A stretch of 64,000 bases of DNA, taken from positions 103,723 to 167,722 of the forward strand of contig NZ_CADFEJ010000015.1 in assembly GCF_902833055.1 (NCBI RefSeq), in the 5' to 3' direction. The DNA comes from Burkholderia territorii. Lineage in GTDB: Bacteria > Pseudomonadota > Gammaproteobacteria > Burkholderiales > Burkholderiaceae. A program made the translations under genes and the position numbers. How positions within the stretch are numbered: the first letter of the stretch is position 1; each line of letters opens with the position of its first letter. The notes below the pieces were generated by a model that made no database searches, had not been told where the DNA came from, and was given only the letters and a program-made list of their open reading frames with translations. Shown in pieces: positions 43,500 to 52,554 of this stretch.

Positions 43500-44105
43500 T
43501 CAGCCTGCCTTGCGGCGCCCCGCCGGCTGCTGCTTGCCGCCGAGCGCCGCGCATCTGGCGTGGCACGGACAGCCGGTCTCGTGGTCGTTGACCATCCCGG
43601 TTGCCTGCATCAGCGCGTAGCAGATCGTCGAGCCGACGAACTTGCAGCCGTATTCCTTCAGCGCCTTGCTGAGCGCATCCGACTGGGCCGTCGATGCGGG
43701 CGCGTCGCGATACGACTGCCACGCGTTCTGCACCGGCGTGTGGTCGACGAACGACCACAGGAACTGCGCGAGCGACCCGTGGTCGTCCCGAATGCGCTGC
43801 ACGGCCCGCGCATTGGTTACCGCGGATTCCACCTTCGCCCGATTGCGCACGATGCCGGGATTTTCGAGCAGTTTCTCGATGCGCTTCGGCGTGAAGCGCG
43901 CGACCGCGTCGACATCGAACTCGGCGAACGCCTCGCGATAGCCGGCGCGCTTGTTCAGGATCGTCGACCAGGACAGCCCCGCCTGCGCGCCTTCCAGAAT
44001 CAGCATTTCGAACAGGTGACGATCGTCATGCGACGGCACGCCCCACTCGGTATCGTGATAGTGAGCATCCGCTTCCGTCTTTACCCAGTTGCACCGCTGC
44101 GACAT
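43500..44105 (-). CDS. tag: DNA-3-methyladenine glycosylase I
   Basis: A 201-aa protein starting MSQRCNWVKTEADAHYHDTE. Family marks are the YHDTEWGVP segment, FEMLILEGAQAGLSWSTILNKR, and the C-terminal zinc-binding residues in ETGCPCHARC. Tag removes 3-methyladenine from alkylated DNA by base excision. The start at 44105 is chosen because the zinc-coordinating N-terminal Cys lies four residues on; an in-frame start at 44243 adds a non-family leader. It is a single-gene unit divergent from the BadF-type kinase gene. Confidence 0.92.
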   Translation of the reverse strand: MSQRCNWVKTEADAHYHDTEWGVPSHDDRHLFEMLILEGAQAGLSWSTILNKRAGYREAFAEFDVDAVARFTPKRIEKLLENPGIVRNRAKVESAVTNARAVQRIRDDHGSLAQFLWSFVDHTPVQNAWQSYRDAPASTAQSDALSKALKEYGCKFVGSTICYALMQATGMVNDHETGCPCHARCAALGGKQQPAGRRKAG

Positions 44106-44246
44106 CGTCCGCCTCGTTCCAGTGTCGATTCGATCGTGCCAGCATAGCGGAACGGCCATTCGCGGCATAGCCGGCCGAACGGCAGATGGGCGCGCGGCGC
44201 CGATCCGGTTAAGCTTGGCGCCTGTTCGAATCAGCAGGATCAACGC

Positions 44247-45128
44247 ATGACGGCATTACTTTTCGCGATCGGCATCGACGGCGGCGGCACCGGCACCCGC
44301 GCGGTACTGGCCGACCGGCACGGGCGCGAGCTCGCGCAGGGGCGCGGCGGCCCGTCGGGGCTCGGCCTCGGCATCGAGCGCGCGTGGGCATCGATCGGCG
44401 CGGCCTGTGCCGACGCCTTCGCGCGGGCGGGGCTCGCTTTCGACTGGTCGCAATGCGCGCTCGGCTGCGGGCTCGCGGGCGTCAACAATGCCGCGTGGCT
44501 CGCCGCGTTCCGTGCGCAGGCGCCGCTCGGCGCGCTCGCGATCGAGAGCGACGCGTATACGACCGTCGTCGGCGCGCACGGCGGCGCACCGGGCCTCATC
44601 GTCGCGCTCGGCACGGGCAGTATCGCCGCGGCGCTCGACGCGGCGGGCGATTGCCGCATCGCGGGCGGCTTCGGCTTTCCGTCCGGCGACGAGGCGAGCG
44701 GCGCGTGGCTCGGCATGCGCGCGCTGGCCTACGCTCAGCAGGCGCTGGACGGCCGGGCGCCGCGCGACGCGTTTGCCGACGCGCTGCTCGCGGAAACGGG
44801 CGCGCACGATCGCGATGCCCTCGTCCAGTGGTCGTGCGATGCGAACCAGACGATCTACGCGCGCCTCGCGCCGATCGTGTTCGCGCACCGCAACCATCCT
44901 TGCGCGGCGGCGCTGATCGCGCAGGCCGGCGACGAGATCGGCAAGATGATCGACGCGCTCGATCCTGCACAGGCGCTGCCGGTCGCGCTGTGCGGCGGGC
45001 TCGCCGACGCGCTGGCGCCGGCCGTGCCGGCGCGCCACGCGGCCCGGCTGCGCGCGCCGCTCGACGATTCCGCGCACGGCGCGTTGCGGCTCGCGCTGCG
45101 GGCGTTGGGGGCGACGCAAGCGGAGTGA
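44247..45128 (+). CDS. BadF/BadG-type ATPase, probable N-acetylglucosamine or glucosamine kinase
   Basis: A 293-aa ASKHA-fold kinase. The phosphate-1 motif is IGIDGGGTGTRAVLAD at residues 8-23, and the phosphate-2 region is LIVALGTGSIAAAL near 117. SGDEASGAWLGMRAL near 150 and VALCGGLADAL near 245 (adenosine motif) complete the pattern. Members phosphorylate amino sugars such as glucosamine or N-acetylglucosamine, often in cell-wall recycling. The substrate cannot be read from sequence. It is followed, 153 bp later, by a Cof-type phosphatase in the same direction; a functional link is possible but unproven. Confidence 0.8.
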   Translation: MTALLFAIGIDGGGTGTRAVLADRHGRELAQGRGGPSGLGLGIERAWASIGAACADAFARAGLAFDWSQCALGCGLAGVNNAAWLAAFRAQAPLGALAIESDAYTTVVGAHGGAPGLIVALGTGSIAAALDAAGDCRIAGGFGFPSGDEASGAWLGMRALAYAQQALDGRAPRDAFADALLAETGAHDRDALVQWSCDANQTIYARLAPIVFAHRNHPCAAALIAQAGDEIGKMIDALDPAQALPVALCGGLADALAPAVPARHAARLRAPLDDSAHGALRLALRALGATQAE

Positions 45129-45281
45129 GTGGTCCGGACGGCCGGTGTGCGGCGGGCAGGCCGGGCAGGCTGTGCCGGTCGCGCAGCCCGAAACCCGTGC
45201 CGGTCGCTAACCGTCCGGCGGCTCCCGGTGCACGACGTTAAAATGGCGGTTCCGCAGCGTCCTGCGCGTCATTCCCCGTCC

Positions 45282-46115
45282 ATGTACAAAGTCATCGCCA
45301 CCGATCTCGACGGCACTCTGCTGAACAGCGACCACCAGCTCGACCCGTACACGATCGAAACCGTCCGCCGGCTCGACCGCGACGGCCTGCAGTTCGTGAT
45401 CGCGACGGGGCGCCACTACGCGGACGTCGCCGGTATCCGCGACGTGCTGGGCATCCGGCCTTACCTGATCACGTCGAACGGCGCGCGCGTGCATGCGCCG
45501 GACGACACGGCGATCCATGCGCAGGACATCGATCCCGCGATCGTGCGCGGCCTCGTGCAGCCGGAGGTGACGGGCGCGCACGGGCGGGTGATCGTCAACC
45601 TGTTCACCGATCGCGGCTGGCTGATCGATCGCGACGCGCCGCACCTGCTCGAATTCCACCAGGATTCGGGGTTCCGCTACGACGTGATCGACATGACCGC
45701 GCACGACGGTGCCGATATCGCGAAGGTGCTGTACATCGGCGAGCCGGCCGATCTGGCGGTGGTCGCCGAGCAGATGCGCGTGCGGTACGGCGACGCGCTG
45801 TACGTCACGTACTCGCTGCCGGACTGTCTGGAGGTGATGACCGCCAACGTGTCGAAGGGCCGCGCGCTGCGTGCGGTGCTTGCGCGGCTCGGCGTCGATG
45901 CCGGCCACTGCATCGCCTTCGGCGACAACATGAACGACATCGATCTGCTCGAAACGGCCGGCCACGCGTTCATGATGAACAACGCGAACCCCGACCTGAT
46001 CGCGCAACTGCCGCATATTCCGCGGATCGGCAACAACTTCGACGCGGGCGTCGCCCGTCACCTGCGCACGCTGTTCGCGCTCGAGGACACCCTCGACGGC
46101 GTCGCCGCTTCCTGA
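45282..46115 (+). CDS. Cof-type HAD-IIB phosphatase
   Basis: A 277-aa hydrolase. The start MYKVIATDLDGTLLNSDHQ contains the nucleophile D8 and acid/base D10. FVIATGRHY and LITSNGARV are motif-II region features, and the end holds KGRALRAVL and AFGDNMNDIDLLETAG (motifs III and IV). Cof/YbiV-like enzymes dephosphorylate sugar phosphates or cofactors such as PLP or FMN, with broad specificity. The start at 45282 puts the catalytic strand at the N-terminus, as is usual; the upstream frame reads through non-coding sequence. Substrate unknown. Confidence 0.9.
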   Translation: MYKVIATDLDGTLLNSDHQLDPYTIETVRRLDRDGLQFVIATGRHYADVAGIRDVLGIRPYLITSNGARVHAPDDTAIHAQDIDPAIVRGLVQPEVTGAHGRVIVNLFTDRGWLIDRDAPHLLEFHQDSGFRYDVIDMTAHDGADIAKVLYIGEPADLAVVAEQMRVRYGDALYVTYSLPDCLEVMTANVSKGRALRAVLARLGVDAGHCIAFGDNMNDIDLLETAGHAFMMNNANPDLIAQLPHIPRIGNNFDAGVARHLRTLFALEDTLDGVAAS

Positions 46116-46137
46116 GCGGCCGAGACGAGCGGCCATG

Positions 46138-46162
46138 AAAAACGGGCGCCAGCGGCGCCCGT
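46138..46162 (-). terminator. Terminator between the Cof gene and aqpZ
   Basis: ACGGGCGCC-AGC-GGCGCCCGT forms a 9-bp stem. On the minus strand it is followed by TTTTT, so it terminates the leftward aqpZ transcript 70 bp after its stop. It could also stop the rightward Cof transcript less efficiently. Confidence 0.8.
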
Positions 46163-46232
46163 CCAAATTACCTGCCTCGATGTTGTTCGACAGCGTGAGG
46201 CTCGCTGCTCTGCTCGCGCGACCCCGTAGTGT

Positions 46233-46973
46233 TTATTCGCTGGTGCGAGCGGATGCGGGCAGCAGGGAGACAGCATCGTCGCGCCCGGCGATCAGCGGGT
46301 AGACGATCCCTGCGATGGCCGCACCGATGATCGGCGCGACCCAGAACAGCCACAACTGACCGATCGCGTCGCCGCCGACGAACAGCGCAGGGCCGGTCGA
46401 GCGAGCCGGGTTCACCGACGTGTTGGTGACCGGGATCGAGATCAGGTGAATCAACGTGAGGCACAGGCCGATCGCGATCGGCGCGAAGCCGGCCGGCGCG
46501 CGCTTGTCGGTGGCGCCGAGAATCACGAACAGGAAGAAGCCCGTCATCACGACTTCGCAGATGAACGCCGCGCCGAGCGAGTAGTGGCCGGGCGAGCGCT
46601 CGCCGAAGCCGTTCGTCGCGAAGCCGCTGCCGACGACGTCGAAGCCGGGCTTGCCGGTCGCGATCAGGTACAGCACGAATGCACCCAGCGTGGCGCCGAC
46701 CACCTGCGCAACGATGTACGGCGCGAGATCGCGCGCCGGGAAGCGGCCGGCGACCGTCAGACCGACGCTCACCGCCGGATTCAGATGGCAGCCCGAAATA
46801 TGGCCGATCGCGAATGCCATCGTCAGCACGGTCAGGCCGAAGGCAAGCGCGACGCCGGCAAAGCCGATGCCGAGGCCCGGAAAGGCGGCGGCCAGCACGG
46901 CGCTTCCGCACCCGCCGAGCACCAGCCAGAACGTGCCGAATACCTCTGCAGCCAGACGCTGAGAAAGATTCAT
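46233..46973 (-). CDS. aqpZ: Aquaporin Z
   Basis: A 246-aa six-helix membrane channel. The two half-helix motifs are NPA at 65-67 ([11 protein letters not shown]) and NPA in [16 protein letters not shown] near 188. The selectivity-filter Arg follows the second NPA, and the segment after it contains STGPAL as in water-specific AqpZ. Helix pattern and length are standard. It mediates rapid water flow across the inner membrane. GAGG precedes the ATG. It is a single-gene unit ending at the terminator near 46150. Confidence 0.94.
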   Translation of the reverse strand: MNLSQRLAAEVFGTFWLVLGGCGSAVLAAAFPGLGIGFAGVALAFGLTVLTMAFAIGHISGCHLNPAVSVGLTVAGRFPARDLAPYIVAQVVGATLGAFVLYLIATGKPGFDVVGSGFATNGFGERSPGHYSLGAAFICEVVMTGFFLFVILGATDKRAPAGFAPIAIGLCLTLIHLISIPVTNTSVNPARSTGPALFVGGDAIGQLWLFWVAPIIGAAIAGIVYPLIAGRDDAVSLLPASARTSE

Positions 46974-47270
46974 GTAAGGACCTCGTTCAAGTGGGTTGAA
47001 GACAAACGGACGGCCGGATGATTTATTCCGACGCCCGAATTGGTCTGGATTATAGGAAATGAATCGGCTTCGAGAGGGTCAACGATTGTTAAATTTGAAT
47101 GAGCGGCGAATGGCTTTTATTAGAATAAGTCCGCATTCTCGATATCGACGAATCGGTTAAAGATGACGGCATTAATTTCGAAGCGCAGGGCGGCAGTACG
47201 ATGACGTAACGGATGTTGGTGTTCCGGCCGGACTCGCCGGAGCCGCATCATGGAAAAGGGGAGTCGAAAA
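46974..47270. other. AT-richer promoter region of the H-NS-family gene and aqpZ
   Basis: No gene is seen. The stretch 47035-47110 is clearly AT-rich (for example GATTATAGGAAATGAATCG and TTGTTAAATTTGAATG), as expected for divergent promoters of the two flanking genes and for self-binding by an H-NS protein. Confidence 0.45.
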
Positions 47271-47567
47271 ATGTCTCAATACGCGAAACTCAAGGCGCAG
47301 ATCGCCGAGTTGCAGGCCCAGGCGGATGATGTGCGTCGCCAGGAAGTGGCGGCGGTGATCGCCGATGTCCAGCGAATGATTGCCGAATATGGCCTGACGG
47401 CCGAGGACCTGGGCTTCGCGGAGCGAGCGCGGCGCGGCCGTCCGCCGAAAAAGGCACCGCTGCCCCCGAAATACCGCGATCCGAAGTCGGGCGCAACCTG
47501 GAGCGGGCGCGGCAAGCCGCCGAATTGGATCGTCGGGAAAAACCGCGACCGTTTCCTGATCGAATGA
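47271..47567 (+). CDS. H-NS family nucleoid protein
   Basis: A 98-aa protein. The N-terminal coiled coil (AKLKAQIAELQAQADDVRRQ) drives oligomerisation. The C-terminal domain YRDPKSGATWSGRGKPPNWI contains the RGKPP minor-groove hook typical of the beta-proteobacterial BpH3/H-NS group. These proteins silence AT-rich and horizontally acquired DNA, so it may act on the island in this window as well as flhDC. The start MSQYAKLK at 47271 has a good match to family N-termini; an in-frame ATG at 47250 is less likely. Confidence 0.9.
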   Translation: MSQYAKLKAQIAELQAQADDVRRQEVAAVIADVQRMIAEYGLTAEDLGFAERARRGRPPKKAPLPPKYRDPKSGATWSGRGKPPNWIVGKNRDRFLIE

Positions 47568-47577
47568 CCGCAAAAAG

Positions 47578-47606
47578 AAAGAGCCGCATCGACGATGCGG
47601 CTCTTT
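47578..47606 (+). terminator. Terminator downstream of the H-NS gene
   Basis: AAAGAGCCGCAT and ATGCGGCTCTTT form a 12-bp stem around a CGACG loop 10 bp after the stop codon. It is symmetrical and may also serve the convergent glycosyltransferase gene. Confidence 0.8.
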
Positions 47607-47675
47607 CGCGTGTTCGGGATTTTCACGCCGATTTCGGCGCAAATTTTGCCCGATATTTCCTGACGAATTTCAGCG

Positions 47676-48740
47676 TCACGCGCCTGCGACCTGACGCAAC
47701 ACCGGCCGTTTTGCCGCCGTGCAAAGCGATTCGTAAGTTTCGACATAACGCCGCGCCATCGCTTTCGCGCTGAAGCGCGTCTCGAAACGTGCGCGGATCG
47801 CGTCGCGCGACAGGCTGTCGATCCGGTGCAGCGCACCCACGGCGCCCTGCACGTCCTCGACGATGAAGCCGGTCATGCCGTCCTCGATCACTTCCGGCAC
47901 CGAGCCGCGGTTGAACGCGACGACCGGCGTGCCGCAGGCCATCGCCTCGATCATCACCAGCCCGAACGGCTCCGGCCAGTCGATCGGGAACAGCAGCGCC
48001 TTCGCGCCCGACAGGAACGCGGGCTTCTGCGCCTCGTTGATCTCGCCGATGAATTCGACGTGCGCCTCGCCCAGCAGCGGTTCGATCACTTCCTTGAAGT
48101 AGTCGGCGTCGGCCTTGTCGACCTTCGCGGCGATCTTCAGCGGCAGCCCGCTTTGCGCGGCGATCCGGATCGCGGTGTCGACCCGCTTTTCGGGACAGAT
48201 CCGGCCGAGGAATGCGAGATATTCGGGCTTCACGTCCGGTTGCGGCGTGAGCAGCGTGTCGGGCAGCCCGTGATACACGGTGCCGGCCCACGCGGCCTGC
48301 GGCAGCGGCTTGCGCTGGTTGTTCGAGATCGACACGACCGGCGCGTCCGGGAATGCGTCGAATACCGGCTGCAGCTCCGGCAGGTCGAGGCGGCCGTGCA
48401 GCGTCGTCACGTACGGCGTATCGAGGCGCGACATCAGCGAGAACGGCAGGTAGTCGAGATGGAAGTGCAGCACGTCGAATTCGTGCGCGACACGGGCGAC
48501 CTGCTCGATCAGGCGCATATGGGGCGCCATCGAATCGCGAATCGACGGGTCGAGCCGCAGTGCGCGCGGCCATGCCGCCTCGAGACGGGCGGACGTGACC
48601 GAGTCGCCGCTCGCGAACAGCGTCACGTCGTGGCCGAGCTCGACGAGCGCCTCGGTGAGGTAGGACACGACACGCTCGGTGCCGCCATAGAGTTTCGGCG
48701 GGACAGCTTCGTAAAGCGGCGCGATCTGGGCAATACGCAT
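47676..48740 (-). CDS. GT4-family glycosyltransferase
   Basis: A 354-aa GT-B fold enzyme. The N-terminus MRIAQIAPLYEAVPPKLYGG and GGTERVVSYL form the acceptor-side domain. The donor-binding domain holds FLGRICPEKRVDTAI and the EX7E-type region WPEPFGLVMIEAMACGTPVVA near 270-290. The closest functional relatives transfer sugars in polysaccharide or lipopolysaccharide assembly. GGAG precedes the ATG at 48740; the open frame further upstream is not coding. It sits between the H-NS gene and flhDC and reads away from flhDC. Donor and acceptor are unknown. Confidence 0.85.
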   Translation of the reverse strand: MRIAQIAPLYEAVPPKLYGGTERVVSYLTEALVELGHDVTLFASGDSVTSARLEAAWPRALRLDPSIRDSMAPHMRLIEQVARVAHEFDVLHFHLDYLPFSLMSRLDTPYVTTLHGRLDLPELQPVFDAFPDAPVVSISNNQRKPLPQAAWAGTVYHGLPDTLLTPQPDVKPEYLAFLGRICPEKRVDTAIRIAAQSGLPLKIAAKVDKADADYFKEVIEPLLGEAHVEFIGEINEAQKPAFLSGAKALLFPIDWPEPFGLVMIEAMACGTPVVAFNRGSVPEVIEDGMTGFIVEDVQGAVGALHRIDSLSRDAIRARFETRFSAKAMARRYVETYESLCTAAKRPVLRQVAGA

Positions 48741-49053
48741 GGGCGTTCTCCGGTGTCGACCAGCGCGGGGCGCTCTGGTGCGCACGCTGGTCCGATGCAA
48801 GGTTGCGGAACTCGCCGACGCACGCGCTGTGCGGTACGTGGCCCGGTCCGGCGCGCGGTGCGCGGAAGGCGGGCGGCAAGCTGCGGGGCGGGCCGGCGCG
48901 GCTACAGCCACCGCCCATTGGAGTCCATTATCGATATCGCCTTCGGGGGTTCGAGTGTTTTTTCAAACACTTAAGGCTTGTTACACCGTGAAATACGCGA
49001 AAACCCCGATAAAAAGGGTGCGGAAACGCAAAGCGATATGGCAACGAGAATTG

Positions 49054-49081
49054 TTGCGCTATCGTGAAAAACCACTATAAT
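49054..49081 (+). promoter_or_regulatory. Sigma-70 promoter upstream of flhDC
   Basis: TTGCGC (49054-49059) and TATAAT (49076-49081) are separated by 16 bp. The -10 is a perfect consensus in an AT-rich pocket. It would give a 5' leader of roughly 320 nt before flhD. Confidence 0.65.
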
Positions 49082-49405
49082 TTTTACCGATTCATTTCCC
49101 GGCAGCCTTGCCGGGACGCCCTCAGCCGGATTCTTCCCATGCGCAAGTGCATCGTCGACGAATTCGCGCATCATTCGCCCCGCCGTTTGTTCCCTTTCAA
49201 TTCGCTTTGTCGGAAAAATTCCTACACGGTTTACAGACAAATCCTGCGCGGCATACGCCACTTCGCTGATACCGGCATAAATGCCGTTTGGCCAAAATTC
49301 GCCCTGTAAGACTATAAACGTGCCGACGGTGCGCCCAACGGGGCCTGATCGAGCAAACGTTTTCATAACATGAAAGGCCAAAGCAAAGCTCTTAACGGGG
49401 GAATC
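49082..49405 (+). promoter_or_regulatory. Long flhDC 5' leader with hairpin
   Basis: No gene is seen between the promoter and flhD. CCCGGCA-GCCT-TGCCGGG at 49098-49115 is a perfect 7-bp hairpin near the start of the transcript, without a T-run. Long flhDC leaders in enterobacteria are targets of CsrA and small RNAs, so post-transcriptional control is plausible here; that is inference. Confidence 0.5.
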
Positions 49406-49726
49406 ATGAGCGCCACCAGCGAAATGCTCAGTGAGATCAAAGAGGTCAACCTGTCGTACCTCCTCCTCGCGCAGCGCCTGCTGCGGGAAGACAAAGCGAT
49501 GGGCATGTTCCGCATGGGCGTGTCCGAGGAACTGGCCGACGTGCTCGCGAACCTCACGCTCGCCCAGACCGTGAAGCTCGCCGCGTCGAACCAGATGCTG
49601 TGCCGCTTCCGCTTCGACGATCACGCGTTGCTGTCGTCGCTCGCCGACAAGGGGCGCAGCGATGTCGTCACGCACGCGCATTCGGCCATCCTGATGGCCG
49701 GACAGCCGGTCGAAAGCGTCCGCTGA
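49406..49726 (+). CDS. flhD: Flagellar master regulator subunit FlhD
   Basis: A 106-aa helical protein starting MSATSEMLSEIKEVNLSYLL. It carries the FlhD features LAQRLLREDKAMGMFRMGV and LTLAQTVKLAASNQMLCRFR; the latter segment includes the Cys that links the dimer in E. coli. FlhD4C2 activates class II flagellar promoters with sigma-70. GGGGGAA precedes the ATG at 49406; the upstream in-frame ATG at 49370 is less likely. It is the first gene of the flhDC operon, 93 bp before flhC. Confidence 0.95.
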   Translation: MSATSEMLSEIKEVNLSYLLLAQRLLREDKAMGMFRMGVSEELADVLANLTLAQTVKLAASNQMLCRFRFDDHALLSSLADKGRSDVVTHAHSAILMAGQPVESVR

Positions 49727-49819
49727 TCACTTCCCGCCTTGCGTTCGTCCCGGCGCGCCGCGCCGGCAGGCGACGTATTGGCCACTCATTCGAACAACGT
49801 CAGCGGACGGTTATTCACC

Positions 49820-50374
49820 ATGGCAAGCAAAAGCGTCGTGATCGAGGTGAAGGAAATCACCCTCGCCATCGAACTGATCGAACTGGGCGCCCGCCTGCAG
49901 CTGCTGGAGGCGGAGACGAGCCTGTCGCGCGATCGCCTGATCAAGCTCTACAAGGAGCTCAAGGGTGCGTCGCCGCCGAAGGGGATGCTGCCGTTCTCGA
50001 CCGACTGGTTCATGACGTGGCAGCCGAACATCCACTCGTCGCTGTTCTACAACATCTACCGGTTCATGCAGGACCACGGCCGTTGCGAGCCGATCCAGTC
50101 GATCGTGAAGGCGTACCGGCTGTATCTGGAGCACGTGAACCTGTCCGGCGACGAGGCTGCGCTGAGCCTCACGCGCGCGTGGACGCTGGTGCGCTTCTTC
50201 GACTCGGGGATGCTGCAGATGACTCCGTGCACGCGCTGCGGCGGCCACTTCGTCGCGCATGCGCATGATCCGCATCAAGGTTTCGTGTGCGGCCTTTGCC
50301 AGCCGCCGTCGCGCGCAGGCAAGACCCGCAAGGCCGCCGCCGCGCGCGCCGAGCTGTCCGCCGCCGCGGCCTGA
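49820..50374 (+). CDS. flhC: Flagellar master regulator subunit FlhC
   Basis: A 184-aa protein. The four zinc-binding cysteines are C137, C140, C157 and C160 (CTRCGGHF and CGLC), matching the FlhC site that positions DNA contacts. The helical N-terminus ([19 protein letters not shown]) contacts FlhD. The ATG at 49820 gives a product starting [10 protein letters not shown]; the reading frame is open further upstream but family N-termini begin here. Together with FlhD it switches on basal-body, export and fliA genes. The C-terminal tail is Ala/Arg-rich. Confidence 0.95.
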   Translation: MASKSVVIEVKEITLAIELIELGARLQLLEAETSLSRDRLIKLYKELKGASPPKGMLPFSTDWFMTWQPNIHSSLFYNIYRFMQDHGRCEPIQSIVKAYRLYLEHVNLSGDEAALSLTRAWTLVRFFDSGMLQMTPCTRCGGHFVAHAHDPHQGFVCGLCQPPSRAGKTRKAAAARAELSAAAA

Positions 50375-50479
50375 GCGCCGCCCGGCGGGGCGCGAGCGGT
50401 AGCCGCACGGTTGCCGCCCGCCGCGCGAACCGGCCGGGGCTTGCTGGTAAACACCGCCGTGCCGCCGTGGCGCGGCCGC

Positions 50480-50506
50480 GAAAGTTTTCCTGCCGACTGC
50501 CGTAAA
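50480..50506 (+). promoter_or_regulatory. Sigma-28 (FliA) promoter of the mot/che operon
   Basis: GAAAGTTT (50480-50487), exactly 11 bp, then GCCGTAAA (50499-50506): a near-consensus FliA promoter 48 bp before motA. It places the stator and chemotaxis genes in the late flagellar class. Confidence 0.85.
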
Positions 50507-50553
50507 CCTGATTAACGGCGGTCTCCCCGCCGGTCATTCGTGAGGGACAGGCA

Positions 50554-51414
50554 GTGCTGATTATCGTGGGAACACTCGTGACGCTGTTGTCCGTCTTCGG
50601 CGGTTATGCGCTGGCAGGCGGGCATCTGGGCGCATTGATCCAGCCGGTCGAGATCCTGATGATCGCGGGCGCGGGCGTCGGCGCGTTCATCCTCGGCAAC
50701 GGCATGAAGACCATCAAGGGGACGCTGCGCGTGCTGCCGACGCTCTTCAAGGGCTCGAAGTACACGAAGGACGTCTACATGGAACTGATGGCGCTCCTCT
50801 ACGTGCTGCTCGCGAAGGCGCGCAAGGAAGGCACGCTGACCCTCGAGGCCGACATCGACGATCCGGACAAGAGCCCGATCTTCACGCAATACCCGAAGAT
50901 CCTCGCCGATCGCCACATCGTCGAATTCCTGACCGACTACCTGCGCCTGATGGTGGGCGGCAACATGAACGCGTTCGAGATCGAGAGCCTGATGGACGAG
51001 GAGATCGAGACGCACCACGCGGAAGGCGAGGGCCCGGCGCACGCGCTGATGCGCGTCGGCGACGCGATGCCGGCATTCGGGATCGTCGCGGCCGTGATGG
51101 GCGTCGTGCACACGATGGCCTCCGCCGACAAGCCGCCCGCAGTGCTCGGCGCGATGATCGCGCAGGCGCTGGTCGGCACGTTCCTCGGGATCCTGCTGTC
51201 GTACGGGCTGATCGGCCCGCTCGCGAGCCTCGCCGAGCAGCGCGTGGCCGAGTCGACCAAGATGTTCCAGTGCATCAAGGTGACGATCCTCGCGAGCCTG
51301 AACGGCTATGCGCCGGCGATCGCGGTCGAGTTCGGCCGCAAGGTGCTGTTCTCGACCGAGCGGCCGTCGTTTACCGAGCTCGAAGAGCACGTACGCCGCG
51401 TGAAGGCGAAGTGA
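50554..51414 (+). CDS. motA: Flagellar stator protein MotA
   Basis: A 286-aa inner-membrane protein with a GTG start. Four hydrophobic segments (about 1-25, 35-50, 170-190, 200-225) and a large cytoplasmic loop match MotA. The charged loop residues that touch FliG lie in the 85-100 region (LAKARKEGTLTLEADI). The proline-containing segment AMPAFGIVAAVMGVV and the final helix ALVGTFLGILLSYGLIGPLA are family hallmarks. MotA pairs with MotB as a proton-driven stator. It is the first gene behind a sigma-28 promoter, with motB 13 bp downstream. Confidence 0.96.
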   Translation: MLIIVGTLVTLLSVFGGYALAGGHLGALIQPVEILMIAGAGVGAFILGNGMKTIKGTLRVLPTLFKGSKYTKDVYMELMALLYVLLAKARKEGTLTLEADIDDPDKSPIFTQYPKILADRHIVEFLTDYLRLMVGGNMNAFEIESLMDEEIETHHAEGEGPAHALMRVGDAMPAFGIVAAVMGVVHTMASADKPPAVLGAMIAQALVGTFLGILLSYGLIGPLASLAEQRVAESTKMFQCIKVTILASLNGYAPAIAVEFGRKVLFSTERPSFTELEEHVRRVKAK

Positions 51415-51427
51415 CGCGGAGCGTTCG

Positions 51428-52447
51428 ATGAGCAAGAACAAGGATCGCGCGATCGTCGTCAAACGGGTGGCCCCGCAGAAGAAGGGCCACCACGGCGGCG
51501 CATGGAAGCTCGCGTATGCGGACTTCATGACCGCGATGATGGCGTTCTTCCTGCTGATGTGGCTGCTGAGCTCGGTCACGCCGGTGCAGCTGAAGGGCAT
51601 CGCCGAGTACTTCAACACGCCGCTGAAGGCCGCGCTGTTCGGCAGCGGCGACCGCAGCTCGCAGGACTCGAGCATCATCAACGGCGGCGGCCGCGACCTG
51701 TCGAGCGTCGATGCCGGCACGCTGCGCCGCACCGACGGCACGACCAACCTCGCCGACCGTGTCGCGAAGGCCGGCGACGACAAGACGCGCTCGCAGGCGC
51801 AGGGCGCGCAGGACCGGCTCGAGCAGACGCGCCTGCACGACCTGCAGATCAAGCTGATGGCGGCGATCGAGGCGAACCCGACGCTGCGCCAGTTCAAGCA
51901 GCAGATCCGCATCGATTCGACGCTGATGGGGCTGCGCATCGAGATCGTCGATACGCAGAAGCGGCCGATGTTCGCGATGTCGAGCGATCACGTCGAGCCG
52001 TACATGCGCGACATCCTGCGCGAGATCGGCAAGACGCTGAACGACGTGCCGAACCGGATCATCGTCCAGGGCCACACCGACGCGGTGCCGTACGCGGGCG
52101 GCGAAGGCGGCTACAGCAACTGGGAGCTGTCGGCCGACCGCGCGAACGCGTCGCGCCGCGAGCTGATCGCGGGCGGCATGGACGAGGCGAAGGTGCTGCG
52201 CGTGCTCGGCCTCGCGTCGACGCAGAACCTGAACAAGGCCGATCCGCTCGATCCGGAAAACCGCCGGATCAGCGTGATCGTGCTGAACCGCAAATCCGAA
52301 GATGCGCTGATGCGCGACGACGCGACGACCACGACGCTGTCGGCCGACGCGGCGGGCTCGAAGCTGCTGGCCCAGCAGCTCGGCGGCCCGGCGCCGGCCG
52401 CGCGACCGGCGCTCGCGAGCGCCGTCGCCGTGGCGCCGAAACCCTGA
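51428..52447 (+). CDS. motB: Flagellar stator protein MotB
   Basis: A 339-aa protein with one N-terminal transmembrane helix (AYADFMTAMMAFFLLMWLL). D32 in YADFMTAMMAF is the proton-binding Asp, so the motor is predicted to be proton-driven. Residues 165-290 form the OmpA-like peptidoglycan-binding domain: IIVQGHTDAVPY, NWELSADRANASRREL and DPENRRISVIVLN. The final 45 residues are an Ala/Pro-rich tail beyond the usual end. It anchors the stator to the cell wall. It follows motA closely and precedes a response regulator. Confidence 0.95.
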   Translation: MSKNKDRAIVVKRVAPQKKGHHGGAWKLAYADFMTAMMAFFLLMWLLSSVTPVQLKGIAEYFNTPLKAALFGSGDRSSQDSSIINGGGRDLSSVDAGTLRRTDGTTNLADRVAKAGDDKTRSQAQGAQDRLEQTRLHDLQIKLMAAIEANPTLRQFKQQIRIDSTLMGLRIEIVDTQKRPMFAMSSDHVEPYMRDILREIGKTLNDVPNRIIVQGHTDAVPYAGGEGGYSNWELSADRANASRRELIAGGMDEAKVLRVLGLASTQNLNKADPLDPENRRISVIVLNRKSEDALMRDDATTTTLSADAAGSKLLAQQLGGPAPAARPALASAVAVAPKP

Positions 52448-52554
52448 CGCTTCCAAGATTCCGGGACACGCATGAAACAACCCTCACGCCCACTTCGTCC
52501 GCTGCCCCCCGACGGGGCCGTCAGCCATTCCGGAGCGGACCTGCGGAGGCCGGC

